A stretch of 64,000 nt of DNA from Olleya namhaensis (GTDB lineage: Bacteria; Bacteroidota; Bacteroidia; Flavobacteriales; Flavobacteriaceae). The notes under the pieces are model-generated. The model saw nothing but the letters and a program-made list of their open reading frames with translations, was not told where the DNA came from and ran no database searches. The stretch is taken from the NCBI RefSeq assembly GCF_900114005.1, contig NZ_FORM01000001.1, positions 124,001 to 188,000 of the forward strand, given 5' to 3'. Below, one piece after another: positions 42,553-50,750 of this stretch; position 1 is the stretch's first letter; each line of letters opens with the position of its first letter. Both the position numbers and the translations under genes were made by a program.

Positions 42553-43266
42553 ATGAGTAAGCCTTTTCAATTTAAACAATTTAACGTCCAACAAGACCAA
42601 TGTGCCATGAAAATTGGTACCGATAGCGTATTGCTTGGCGCGTGGACACCATTAGATACCAATCCCTTTTCTGTATTAGATATTGGAGCCGGAACTGGTG
42701 TATTATCTTTAATGTTAGCACAACGTAGTCACGCACAAGTGATAGATGCTTTAGAAATTGACGAACAAGCTTATGAGCAATGTGTAGATAATTTTGAAAC
42801 CTCACCGTGGGCAGATCGTTTGTTTTGTTACCATGCAGATTTAGCTGAGTTTGCTGAAGAAATTGAAGACAAATACGATCTTATTATCTCTAATCCACCA
42901 TTTTATTCTGAGGATTATAAAACAGACAACACCCAACGTGATTTAGCTCGTTTTACAGACGCCCTTCCCTTTGATCATTTACTAGAAAGCGTATCACAAT
43001 TATTATCAGAAGATGGGGTTTTTACTGTAATCATTCCGTTTAAGGAAGAAGCTAACTTTATAACATTAGCTTCTGGCGTTAACTTATTCCCTAATAACAT
43101 CTTGCGCGTTAAAGGGTCCGATACTTCGGAAATCAAAAGGAGTTTGCTAGCGTTTTCTTTCCGCGAAAGCGACATAAAAACAGAGACTTTAGTTATCGAA
43201 ATTGAAAGACATCAATACACTCAAGATTATATAAATTTGACTCAGGATTTTTATCTTAAAATGTAA
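42553..43266 (+). CDS. trmN6: tRNA1(Val) A37 N6-methyltransferase-like (TrmN6/YfiC family)
   Basis: 237 aa SAM-dependent methyltransferase. Motif I is in VLDIGAGTGVLSLMLAQ, the acidic loop in ALEIDEQAYEQ, and the amino-methylase motif in LIISNPPFYSED (NPPF). The start MSKPFQFKQFNVQQDQCAMKIGTDS is typical of the family, which methylates A37 of tRNA1(Val) in E. coli. Only 4 bp separate the start from repeat-derived sequence, and no clear ribosome-binding site is visible, as is usual in Bacteroidota. Confidence 0.88.
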   Translation: MSKPFQFKQFNVQQDQCAMKIGTDSVLLGAWTPLDTNPFSVLDIGAGTGVLSLMLAQRSHAQVIDALEIDEQAYEQCVDNFETSPWADRLFCYHADLAEFAEEIEDKYDLIISNPPFYSEDYKTDNTQRDLARFTDALPFDHLLESVSQLLSEDGVFTVIIPFKEEANFITLASGVNLFPNNILRVKGSDTSEIKRSLLAFSFRESDIKTETLVIEIERHQYTQDYINLTQDFYLKM

Positions 43267-43288
43267 TTGGGTTTGGTGGTTTCTTAAA

Positions 43289-43399
43289 GACCCTTCGACT
43301 GCGCTCAGGGTGACATTGGGTTTGCTATGGGTTTGGTGGTTTGTTTTTTACTTTTTTTTAGACTAGGATGGGATCCTGAAACTAGTTCAGGATGACGTA
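43289..43399. repeat. Two dispersed palindromes of different families; 43267-43590 intergenic
   Basis: At 43289-43315 lies GACCCTTCGACTGCGCTCAG (then GGTGACA), and at 43371-43399 GGATCCTGAAACTAGTTCAG (then GATGACGTA). Both are self-complementary and of the kind dispersed between genes in Bacteroidota. The rest of the 324-bp gap is T/G-rich spacer and the promoter of the next gene. Confidence 0.85.
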
Positions 43400-43511
43400 T
43401 GCGGGTGGTTTTTTTGTTGCTATTGGATTTTGTTCTAAAATGCTAAATATGTTATTATTTACAGGTAAATAAAAGGATTCGTAAAAAAATGCCTTAATTT
43501 TTAATATAATA

Positions 43512-43542
43512 TTGCGTTCTGCAAACGATTTCGTTATTTTTG
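43512..43542 (+). promoter_or_regulatory. Promoter of the acyl-CoA dehydrogenase gene
   Basis: TTG at 43512-43514 and the -7 element TATTTTTG at 43535-43542, 20 bp apart. The predicted start near 43549 lies downstream of an in-frame upstream start codon at 43540, so translation must begin at 43591. Confidence 0.65.
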
Positions 43543-43590
43543 TTAGGAACAATAAGCTACATTAACAGTTTATTTCTAACACAGACTAAA

Positions 43591-44769
43591 ATGAAACCAG
43601 ATTTATTTGAAGCTCCAGATTACTATAATCTTGACGAACTTTTAACTGAAGAACATAAATTAGTACGTGATGCTGCTCGTGAATGGGTTAAGCGTGACGT
43701 CTCTCCAATTATAGAAGAATATGCTCAAAAAGCAGAATTCCCGAAACAAATTGTAAAAGGATTAGCAGATATTGGTGCTTTTGGACCTTATATTCCTGTA
43801 GAATATGGTGGTGCTGGTTTAGACCAAATTGGTTACGGTTTAATCATGCAAGAAATAGAGCGTGGCGATTCTGGTGTCCGCAGTACAGCTTCTGTGCAAT
43901 CGTCTTTAGTAATGTATCCTATCTGGAAATATGGTAACGAGGCACAACGTCAAAAATATTTACCAAAATTAGCTAGTGGAGAATGGATTGGTAGTTTTGG
44001 TTTGACTGAGCCTGACCATGGAAGTAATCCAAGCGGAATGACCACAAACTTTAAAGATATGGGTGATCATTATCTTTTAAATGGTGCAAAAATGTGGATC
44101 TCGAATTCGCCATTTTGTAATATTGCTGTCGTTTGGGCAAAAAATGAAGAAGGTCGTATTCACGGTTTAATTGTAGAGCGTGGTATGGAAGGGTTTACAA
44201 CACCAGAAACACATAACAAATGGTCGCTTCGTGCATCTGCTACAGGCGAGCTTATTTTTGATAATGTTAAAGTACCTAAAGAAAACTTATTACCTAACAA
44301 ATCAGGATTAGGCGCACCATTAGGCTGCTTAGATTCGGCACGTTTTGGTATTGCTTGGGGTGCAATAGGCGCTGCAATGGATTGCTACGATACGGCGTTA
44401 AGATACAGTAAAGAACGTATGCAATTTGGTAAGCCAATTGGACAGTTTCAATTACAACAAAAGAAACTAGCTGAAATGATTACCGAAATTACTAAAGCGC
44501 AGTTATTAGCTTGGAGACTTGGTGTTATGCGTGAAAACGGTACAGCAACCTCAGCGCAAATTTCTATGGCGAAACGTAATAATGTAGATATGGCATTAAC
44601 TATTGCCAGAGATGCTAGGCAAATGCTAGGTGGAATGGGAATTAGTGGTGAATACAGTATTATGAGACACATGATGAATCTTGAAAGTGTTGTTACTTAC
44701 GAAGGGACACATGACATCCACTTACTAATTACAGGATTAGATGTTACAGGACTAAATGCTTTTAAATAG
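43591..44769 (+). CDS. Acyl-CoA dehydrogenase, glutaryl-CoA dehydrogenase-like
   Basis: 392 aa from MKPDLFEAPDYYNLDELL; the longer frame would start inside the promoter. Family motifs are GSFGLTEPDHGSNPSGM (FAD/substrate loop), WISNSPFCNIAVVWAK, the Arg-rich MQFGKPIGQFQLQQKKLAEM, and the catalytic Glu in VVTYEGTHDIHLL, as in glutaryl-CoA dehydrogenases. It oxidises (and probably decarboxylates) glutaryl-CoA to crotonyl-CoA in lysine/tryptophan breakdown, passing electrons to ETF. Monocistronic with a terminator. Confidence 0.9.
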   Translation: MKPDLFEAPDYYNLDELLTEEHKLVRDAAREWVKRDVSPIIEEYAQKAEFPKQIVKGLADIGAFGPYIPVEYGGAGLDQIGYGLIMQEIERGDSGVRSTASVQSSLVMYPIWKYGNEAQRQKYLPKLASGEWIGSFGLTEPDHGSNPSGMTTNFKDMGDHYLLNGAKMWISNSPFCNIAVVWAKNEEGRIHGLIVERGMEGFTTPETHNKWSLRASATGELIFDNVKVPKENLLPNKSGLGAPLGCLDSARFGIAWGAIGAAMDCYDTALRYSKERMQFGKPIGQFQLQQKKLAEMITEITKAQLLAWRLGVMRENGTATSAQISMAKRNNVDMALTIARDARQMLGGMGISGEYSIMRHMMNLESVVTYEGTHDIHLLITGLDVTGLNAFK

Positions 44770-44790
44770 TTTTTATAATTAGATATTATT

Positions 44791-44823
44791 AAAATGCACA
44801 TCTATTTGATGTGCATTTTTTTT
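44791..44823 (+). terminator. Intrinsic terminator of the acyl-CoA dehydrogenase gene
   Basis: 12-bp stem AAAATGCACATC/GATGTGCATTTT with loop TATTT, then a T-run. It overlaps a GTG that could be read as an upstream start of the next gene, arguing against that start. Confidence 0.88.
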
Positions 44824-44840
44824 ATATTATTTTTACTTAT

Positions 44841-45737
44841 ATGTTTTCAGGAAAAAAGAAATTAGATCGCGCTTACAAACACGCTAAAGTGATTGCGTTT
44901 GACGATACGTCTAAGTTTATATTATTTAGCGATTGCCATCGTGGTGATAATAGTTTTGCGGACGATTTTTCTAATAATAGAAACATCTATTACCACGCCT
45001 TAAAACATTACTATGTTAAGGATTTTGATTATGCCGAACTAGGTGATGGTGATGAGCTTTGGGAAAACATCTCATTTAATGCCATATTAAATGCCCATAA
45101 AAACGTGTATATGCTTATGAAACAGTTTCATAAAAAAAAGCGTCTGCATATGATTTGGGGTAATCATGATATGGTGTACCGAAACCCAGAGTATGTCAAG
45201 AAAAATCTATCTACCTTTTTTGACCCTAAAGTAGGCAAGGATGTCGAGCTGTTTAAAGATTTGACTTATAACGAAGCGATTGTTTTAAAACATAAAGACA
45301 CCAATCAAGAGGTGTTTTTAACGCATGGACATCAAGCCGATTGGTGGAATTACACCTTTTGGAAATGGAGCCGATTTATGGTGCGTGTCCTTTGGAAGCC
45401 CTTAAATGTTATGGGTATTGCCGATCCGACAAGTCCTGCTAAAAATTACACCGAACTTATTAAAGTGGAACGTCGTACCAAAAACTGGATTACTGCCAAT
45501 AATAACCTAATTACTATTGTTGGTCATACCCACAGACCACGTTTTCCTGAACCTGGTGATGTTGCCTTTTTTAATGATGGTAGCTGTGTCCACCCAAGAA
45601 GTATTACTGGTATTGAAATTGAAAATGGCGCTATCTCTTTAATCAAATGGCAAATCGCAACCAAAGAAGACGGAACATTGCAAATTGTACGTGTGCTTTT
45701 GGAAGGTCCGAGACGTTTGGTGGATTATAAAGGTTAG
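44841..45737 (+). CDS. Calcineurin-like metallophosphoesterase
   Basis: 298 aa from MFSGKKKLDRAYKHAKV; an in-frame GTG at 44811 lies in the terminator of the previous gene. All five metal-binding blocks are present: FSDCHRGD, ELGDGDELWEN, IWGNHDM, THGHQADWW and VGHTHRPRFPE. The layout resembles UDP-2,3-diacylglucosamine pyrophosphatase-like and serine/threonine-phosphatase-like enzymes of Bacteroidota; the substrate is not certain. Confidence 0.87.
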   Translation: MFSGKKKLDRAYKHAKVIAFDDTSKFILFSDCHRGDNSFADDFSNNRNIYYHALKHYYVKDFDYAELGDGDELWENISFNAILNAHKNVYMLMKQFHKKKRLHMIWGNHDMVYRNPEYVKKNLSTFFDPKVGKDVELFKDLTYNEAIVLKHKDTNQEVFLTHGHQADWWNYTFWKWSRFMVRVLWKPLNVMGIADPTSPAKNYTELIKVERRTKNWITANNNLITIVGHTHRPRFPEPGDVAFFNDGSCVHPRSITGIEIENGAISLIKWQIATKEDGTLQIVRVLLEGPRRLVDYKG

Positions 45738-45800
45738 TAAAAAACAACTAGCATTACTAGAACTAAGGGCTTGGTAATCTTCTAGATTATAGCTAACAAT

Positions 45801-45880
45801 AAACAGATTACTTCACTGCGTTCGCAATGACGGGTTACTTTGAATAAGAAACAGATTACTTCACTGCGTTCGCAATGACA
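45801..45880. repeat. Direct repeat of a dispersed element (CACTGCGTTCGCAATGAC)
   Basis: AAACAGATTACTTCACTGCG followed by TTCGCAATGAC occurs at 45801 and again at 45849, 48 bp apart, in the convergent space between the phosphoesterase and ferredoxin genes. The core TGCGTTCGCA is palindromic. This is a third family of short dispersed repeats in the region. Confidence 0.8.
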
Positions 45881-45886
45881 TTTCAA

Positions 45887-46219
45887 TTATGATTCTGGCG
45901 CCAATTCTACTTCCAAACCTTCCATTTCTGGTGTCATTTGGATTTGACATCCTAATCTTGAATTGTCTTTTACATCAAACGCTTCGCTAAGCATAGCTTC
46001 TTCATCGTCTTGCATTTCTGGTAATGGCGTATCACTTAATACATAACATTGGCAAGAGGCACACATAGCCATACCACCACAGATGCCGATAGTCCCTTCT
46101 GGAGCAAGCTCGTAACTACGTACGACCTCCATTAAATTCATAGCCATATCTGTTGGCGCTACTATTTGGTGTGTTACACCGTCTCTGTCTGTTATTTTGA
46201 TATTTATATCTTGTTCCAT
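45887..46219 (-). CDS. [2Fe-2S] ferredoxin, adrenodoxin-like
   Basis: 110 aa. Cluster ligands are Cys47, Cys53, Cys56 (GICGGMAMCASCQCYV; C-x5-C-x2-C) and Cys91 (SRLGCQIQM), with an additional Cys58. The rest follows the adrenodoxin/ISC-ferredoxin fold. It carries single electrons, probably from the FNR-type reductase encoded 620 bp upstream to Fe-S assembly or monooxygenases. The two genes are separated by repeat-filled DNA. Confidence 0.93.
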   Translation of the reverse strand: MEQDINIKITDRDGVTHQIVAPTDMAMNLMEVVRSYELAPEGTIGICGGMAMCASCQCYVLSDTPLPEMQDDEEAMLSEAFDVKDNSRLGCQIQMTPEMEGLEVELAPES

Positions 46220-46309
46220 TTTTTTGCTATTTACGCAGACTGGGTTTGCTTTACTTTTATTTAGTTTGTTGTTTGGTTGTGCTACCTTTTTGGGGTAATG
46301 TTATTCAAC

Positions 46310-46718
46310 TTGTTTTTTACTGTTAATGACCCTTCGACTGCGCTCAGGGTGACATTTGATGTTGCTATTGTGTTTTATTGTTCACTTTGTGGGTGACTTT
46401 GCTTTTTTTTGCTTTGCTTGTGTGATCCTGAAACTAGTTCAGGATGACGTAGTGGGTGTTATTGTGTTTGATGTTACTTTGTTGTTATGTTTTACTATTA
46501 ACGACCCTTCGACTGCGCTCAGGGTGACACTTAATGTTGCTATTGTGTTTTATTGTTCACTTTGTGGGTGACTTTGCTTTTTTTTGCTTTGCTTGTGTGA
46601 TCCTGAAACTAGTTTAGGATGACGTAGTGGGTGTTATTGTGTTTGATGTTACTTTGTTGTTATCTTTTACTGCTAATGACCCTTCGACTGCGCTCAGGGT
46701 GACATTTGATGTTGCTAC
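46310..46718. repeat. 175-bp tandem repeat (2.3 copies) containing two palindrome families; 46220-46841 intergenic
   Basis: GACCCTTCGACTGCGCTCAG starts at 46328, 46503 and 46678 (exact 175-bp period). GATCCTGAAACTAGTTCAGG starts at 46424 and 46599 (one base changed in the second, TTTAGG). Both blocks and the GT-rich spacers between them are nearly identical, showing recent segmental duplication. Apparent open frames across this region follow the repeat and are not genes. The rest of the gap holds only the next gene's terminator. Confidence 0.88.
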
Positions 46719-46770
46719 ACTATATTACCTACTGCATATCAAATTTAATGCCTTTTTTGATATAAAAAAA

Positions 46771-46800
46771 GACCTCACTGATTTTAAAATCTATGAGGTC
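46771..46800 (-). terminator. Intrinsic terminator of the ferredoxin-NADP reductase gene
   Basis: 15-base arms (GACCTCACTGATTTT and AAAATCTATGAGGTC) pair except for two central bases. The A-run at 46764-46770 is the U-tract on the minus strand. Confidence 0.8.
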
Positions 46801-46841
46801 CAAGTCTTTATATTTTAGATTTTAAAAATCTTAGCATTACT

Positions 46842-47894
46842 TTAATCAATTGCTTTTACAACTGCTTTTGGTGCTTCTTTACGTGTTCCGTCAAATCCAT
46901 CCACACCACTTACTGTTGTATACTTTAATACGTAACGTTTTCCTGGATTAATGATTTGATAGGCTGATTGACACATTAATGTCGCCTCATGGAAGCCACA
47001 AAGGATCAATTTTAATTTTCCTGGATAAGTGTTTACATCTCCAATAGCGTAAATCCCTGGTATATTAGTTTGATAGTCTAAAGCATTATTAACTTTAATG
47101 GCATTTTTTTCTATCTCTAATCCCCAGTTTGCAATTGGCCCTAATTTTGGCGATAAACCAAATAGAGGCACAAAATGATCACATGGTTTTGTAAACGTCT
47201 CGTCACCTTGCTTTACAACAATAGCTTCTACTTTTCCGTTACCTTCTACTCCAACAACCTCAGCGGGTGTGATTAGATTAATTTTACCAGCGTTTTTAAG
47301 TTCTTGTACTTTTTCTACAGAATCTAAATGCCCTCTAAACTCGCTACGTCTGTGTATTAACGTTACTTCTGATGCGATATCGCTTAGATAGATACTCCAA
47401 TCTAAAGCAGAATCTCCTCCACCTGCAATAACCACTTTTTTATCTCTGTAAAACTCAGGTTCTTTTATAATATACTCGACACCATTATCTTCAAAACTTG
47501 CTAGATTTTCAATGATTGGTTTACGAGGTTCAAAACTACCTAAACCTCCTGCAATTGCTACTACTGGTGCTTGGTGCTGTGTGCCTTTATTAGTGGTTAC
47601 TATAAATGAGCCGTCCTCTTGTTTTTCTATGGTTTCTGCACGCTCTCCCAGTGTAAATCCTGGTTCAAATTGCTTGCATTGCTCCATTAACTTATGGGTT
47701 AAATCACCAGCAAGAATTTCTGGATAGGCAGGAATATCATAAATAGGTTTTTTTGGATAAATCTCTGAACATTGCCCACCTGGTTGTGGTAATGCATCTA
47801 TTAAATGACATTTAAGTTTTAATAATCCTGCTTCAAACACTGCGAAAAGACCCGTTGGTCCTGCGCCTATTATTAGTATGTCTGTTTTAATCAT
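46842..47894 (-). CDS. Ferredoxin-NADP reductase, thioredoxin-reductase-like type
   Basis: 350 aa flavoprotein. FAD-binding GxGxxG in ILIIGAGPTGLFAVFEAG, the family segment LPQPGGQCSEIYPKKPIYDIPAYP, NAD(P)-binding VVIAGGGDSALDWSIYL, and the C-terminal GDVNTYPGKLKLILCGFHEA. It lacks the redox CxxC of thioredoxin reductase, which marks the FNR branch (YumC type). It reduces ferredoxin with NADPH; the [2Fe-2S] ferredoxin downstream is the likely partner. A -7 element TACCTTTG lies at 47969-47976. Confidence 0.9.
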   Translation of the reverse strand: MIKTDILIIGAGPTGLFAVFEAGLLKLKCHLIDALPQPGGQCSEIYPKKPIYDIPAYPEILAGDLTHKLMEQCKQFEPGFTLGERAETIEKQEDGSFIVTTNKGTQHQAPVVAIAGGLGSFEPRKPIIENLASFEDNGVEYIIKEPEFYRDKKVVIAGGGDSALDWSIYLSDIASEVTLIHRRSEFRGHLDSVEKVQELKNAGKINLITPAEVVGVEGNGKVEAIVVKQGDETFTKPCDHFVPLFGLSPKLGPIANWGLEIEKNAIKVNNALDYQTNIPGIYAIGDVNTYPGKLKLILCGFHEATLMCQSAYQIINPGKRYVLKYTTVSGVDGFDGTRKEAPKAVVKAID

Positions 47895-47968
47895 TCTGTA
47901 ACTTTTTCTTAATGGTCTTTAGCTTTTGGCTATTGACTTTTTAAACATGGCTTACTGCTTTGCGCTAA

Positions 47969-47976
47969 CAAAGGTA
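47969..47976 (-). promoter_or_regulatory. -7 element of the ferredoxin-NADP reductase gene
   Basis: TACCTTTG on the minus strand, exact TAnnTTTG match 75 bp ahead of the start codon. I see nothing else in 47977-48134 apart from the end of the nifU-like gene. Confidence 0.5.
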
Positions 47977-48134
47977 AACTAAGCGTTTGTCTAATTTTAT
48001 GACTTTTGTTAGCTTTTACTCCTGCGTTAGAGGTGGAATACTTCGACTACGTTGCGTACAAATTTACTGCTTGAACACCTCGCAGATTGCGATTAGTAAG
48101 CAGCCGATCCTTGTGGTACCGCCCAAACTATTTT

Positions 48135-48371
48135 TTACCCTACGTTAATGACACGCTCTATTTGTGGTGCGTACTTTTTGATGGTCATTTCTACGCCTGA
48201 CTTTAAGGTCATTTGGTTGACACTACATGAGGTACACGCGCCTTCTAACTGCACTTTTACTTCGTTATTTTCTATTGACAATAGGGTGATATCACCGCCA
48301 TCGTTTTGCAAAAAAGGACGAATTTCTTCTAGTGCTTTTTCTACGTTTAGTCTTAGCTCTTCTGTTGTCAT
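48135..48371 (-). CDS. NifU C-terminal-domain Fe-S scaffold (Nfu type)
   Basis: 78 aa, a single Nfu domain: LQNDGGDITLLSIENNEV, then the cluster-binding Cys46 and Cys49 in LEGACTSCSVNQMTLKSGV. It holds a 4Fe-4S cluster for delivery to target enzymes. It starts directly after the Mrp stop with no spacer, so the two Fe-S carriers are made together. Confidence 0.93.
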   Translation of the reverse strand: MTTEELRLNVEKALEEIRPFLQNDGGDITLLSIENNEVKVQLEGACTSCSVNQMTLKSGVEMTIKKYAPQIERVINVG

Positions 48372-49511
48372 TTATTTTTTATTAACTGCAGAACATCCTG
48401 CCATAGTGGTTATTTTGATAGCTTCGGTAGCTGGTAAATTATCGTTTCTGTCCACAACTTGCTGCACTACGTTTTGCGTAATTTTTTCGAACGCTTTTTC
48501 TAATGGTGTTCCGGTTTGCATTGCTGCTGGACGACCAACATCTCCTGCCTCACGAATACTTTGTACTAATGGTAACTCTCCTAACAATGGTACTTGTAAG
48601 TCTTCTGCTAAGTGTTTTGCACCTTCTTTACCAAAGATATAATATTTGTTATCTGGCAATTCTGCTGGTGTAAAGTAAGCCATGTTTTCTATAATTCCTA
48701 AAACGGGTACGTTAATACTGTCTTGTTGGAACATTGCAACTCCTTTTTTAGCATCTGCCAAAGCTACTGTTTGTGGTGTACTTACAATTACTGCTCCGGT
48801 GATTGGTAGAGATTGCATGATACTTAAATGGATGTCTCCGGTTCCAGGAGGTAAGTCCAATAATAGAAAATCTAACTCACCCCAAGCAGCATCAAAAATC
48901 ATTTGATTTAATGCTTTGGCTGCCATTGGCCCTCTCCAAACGACTGCTTGATCTGGTTTTGTAAAAAACCCGATAGATAATATTTTAACCCCGTAGTTTT
49001 CTACAGGTTTCATTTTTGATTTACCGTCTACTGTTGTTGATAATGGACGCTCTGACGCCACATCAAACATAATTGGCATTGATGGTCCGTAAATATCAGC
49101 ATCTAAAACACCAACTTTAAAGCCCATTTGGGCTAATGTTACTGCAAGGTTTGCTGTTACTGTAGATTTACCTACACCTCCTTTTCCTGAGGCTACAGCT
49201 ACAATATTTTTGATACCCGGAATGTGTTTTCCTTTGATTACATTAGGTGCTGACTTTTCTGGTGCATCTACCGTAACGTTAATTTTAATCTTAGCTTTTT
49301 CGTACACGTTTTTATGGATGGCTTGTAGAATTTCTACTTCCGTCTTTTTACGTGCTTGAAGTGCTGGGTTTTTTATTGTAATGTCTACAATAACCTCGTC
49401 TGCAAAAGTGACAACGTTTGTTATTGCTCCGCTTTCTACCATGTTTTGTCCTTCTCCAGGAACGGTTATGGTTTCTAAGGCTTTAAGTATGTCTTGCTTG
49501 TTTAATTTCAT
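48372..49511 (-). CDS. Mrp/ApbC-type P-loop ATPase, Fe-S cluster carrier
   Basis: 379 aa. The N-terminal MIP18/DUF59-like domain (1-90) is followed by a P-loop ATPase with the deviant Walker A VASGKGGVGKSTVTANLA, DADIYGPSMPIMF, LLLDLPPGTGDIHL and VSTPQTVALADAKKG. The usual paired CxxC of Nbp35/ApbC is not clear: only single cysteines near the C-terminus (GCSAVN) are seen. It moves Fe-S clusters to apo-proteins; the Nfu-type partner follows immediately. Confidence 0.92.
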   Translation of the reverse strand: MKLNKQDILKALETITVPGEGQNMVESGAITNVVTFADEVIVDITIKNPALQARKKTEVEILQAIHKNVYEKAKIKINVTVDAPEKSAPNVIKGKHIPGIKNIVAVASGKGGVGKSTVTANLAVTLAQMGFKVGVLDADIYGPSMPIMFDVASERPLSTTVDGKSKMKPVENYGVKILSIGFFTKPDQAVVWRGPMAAKALNQMIFDAAWGELDFLLLDLPPGTGDIHLSIMQSLPITGAVIVSTPQTVALADAKKGVAMFQQDSINVPVLGIIENMAYFTPAELPDNKYYIFGKEGAKHLAEDLQVPLLGELPLVQSIREAGDVGRPAAMQTGTPLEKAFEKITQNVVQQVVDRNDNLPATEAIKITTMAGCSAVNKK

Positions 49512-49617
49512 TTTTTTGCTAGAAAAAAAGAGATTAGAAAGGAGAACTTGGACTGTTGTCGCATTCTCAAAACCAACTCTTGATAATAAATAACTAATTC
49601 AGAATGATTCTAAAGTG

Positions 49618-49625
49618 CAAAGATA
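49618..49625 (-). promoter_or_regulatory. -7 element of the Mrp-Nfu operon
   Basis: TATCTTTG on the minus strand, the best possible Bacteroidota -7 match, about 105 bp ahead of the start codon. The leader (49512-49611) shows no clear fold. The 49626-49777 stretch holds no other feature. Confidence 0.55.
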
Positions 49626-49777
49626 CTACATAAAGCTTGAAGAATGAAGCACTAGGTTTGTTGTTTTTTATGGTGTGATAGTTACAATTTATGATGGTGG
49701 TTTGGGATTACTAGCTTGCTAAGTTTAGCATTTTTGAGTTTTACCCAACCCTTTTAAGAACAGTAGATACGGGCAGA

Positions 49778-50113
49778 TTATTCCGAAAGCAACTCTGAAG
49801 GATTCCAAAAGTGAGTCTCTAAGTTTTGTATTTGGTTATCGATAACCTCAATACCTTCGCTCTCTAATAATTGTTGCATTAGATTGGTCCCATCAAAATG
49901 ATGTTTTCCGGTTAGCAATCCTTTACGATTTACTACGCGATGTGCGGGAACATCTTTACTGTGTGAACCATTCATGGCATACCCTACCATTCTAGCACCA
50001 CGATTAGCGCCTAAATAATTAGCAATAGCACCATAACTTGTGACACGTCCATGGGGAATTTGACGTGCTACCTCATACACTCTTTCGAAAAAATTAAGTG
50101 TTTCTGGTTTCAT
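49778..50113 (-). CDS. Alkyltransferase-like protein (MGMT family without catalytic Cys)
   Basis: 111 aa. The MGMT DNA-binding domain is complete: IPHGRVTSYGAIANYLG and GARMVGYAMNGS with the arginine-finger region. The active-site motif PCHRVV is PAHRVV here, with Ala57 in place of the alkyl-accepting cysteine. It therefore cannot repair O6-alkylguanine itself; known ATL proteins bind such lesions and hand them to nucleotide excision repair. Third in a trmB-lysE-ATL gene run with 3-4 bp gaps. Confidence 0.9.
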   Translation of the reverse strand: MKPETLNFFERVYEVARQIPHGRVTSYGAIANYLGANRGARMVGYAMNGSHSKDVPAHRVVNRKGLLTGKHHFDGTNLMQQLLESEGIEVIDNQIQNLETHFWNPSELLSE

Positions 50114-50117
50114 ATTA

Positions 50118-50747
50118 CTAGTAGTCTTTTATGATATTTACTAGCGTCACAACGGCTATAATACCTGTTATGGAACCAATAATATAATTCATGTTTTTTT
50201 GCGACTTTAGTTTTTCGTTCTTGATTTTTTTCAAGAAAAACACATAGCAATATAACATTACAAATGTCCCTATTGCTGCTCCTGCCACATAAGAGGTAAT
50301 ATTATAGTTGTCTAGTGTGATTAGTCCTAAACTGGCCAATGTAACACTCATATATGCTTGATACGGAATAGGAAACACGTTTAGAGCAGACAAAAACATA
50401 CCGTAAAAAAACTGACTACGTTTACTTTTACGCTCGTCTTCTTTTTGTGGTTTGGCTTCTTTTTTTGCTAATAGGAAAAAATAAACGGTGATAATTACAA
50501 ATAATACAAATGCTACTTTTTGTAACATTTGCACTGTTTCTGGGTGTCTACTTAAATAACGCGCAAAAATAACAGCAATTAAGGTTTGTACGATTACAAT
50601 AACGCAAACGCCTAACGAAAATACTAATCCACGACTATACCCTTCTTTTATACTAATTTTTGCAGCGGTCATGTTTAGCAGACCAGGCGGAATAACGCCG
50701 ACTAATGCAATACATAAGCTAATAAAAAAGGTAATTGTTAAATTCAA
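50118..50747 (-). CDS. LysE-family transporter
   Basis: 209 aa, six predicted transmembrane helices. The N-terminal FISLCIALVGVIPPGLLNMTA matches the LysE/RhtB family signature (PGP-like motif near TM1). A cytoplasmic loop is very charged (KKEAKPQKEDERKSKR). It exports amino acids or related metabolites; the substrate is unknown. It is tightly packed between trmB and the ATL gene. Confidence 0.83.
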   Translation of the reverse strand: MNLTITFFISLCIALVGVIPPGLLNMTAAKISIKEGYSRGLVFSLGVCVIVIVQTLIAVIFARYLSRHPETVQMLQKVAFVLFVIITVYFFLLAKKEAKPQKEDERKSKRSQFFYGMFLSALNVFPIPYQAYMSVTLASLGLITLDNYNITSYVAGAAIGTFVMLYCYVFFLKKIKNEKLKSQKNMNYIIGSITGIIAVVTLVNIIKDY

Positions 50748-50750
50748 TAG

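Noticed and set aside
43540-43590. Upstream start for the acyl-CoA dehydrogenase
   Set aside because: It falls on the -7 promoter element; the family alignment begins at the ATG at 43591.
44811-44841. Upstream GTG start for the metallophosphoesterase
   Set aside because: It lies in the second arm of the preceding gene's terminator and adds a hydrophobic tail (HFFYIIFTY) not expected for this soluble enzyme.
46356-46818. Plus-strand open frames over the 46.3-46.8 kb region
   Set aside because: They repeat with the 175-bp DNA repeat, consist mainly of hydrophobic residues from GT-rich spacers, and read through palindromes and a terminator; they are repeat artefacts.
47895-48134. Possible gene or mobile remnant between the FNR and nifU-like genes
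   Set aside because: No open frame of credible length, no inverted ends and no similarity to elements I recognise; only a -7 motif is supported.
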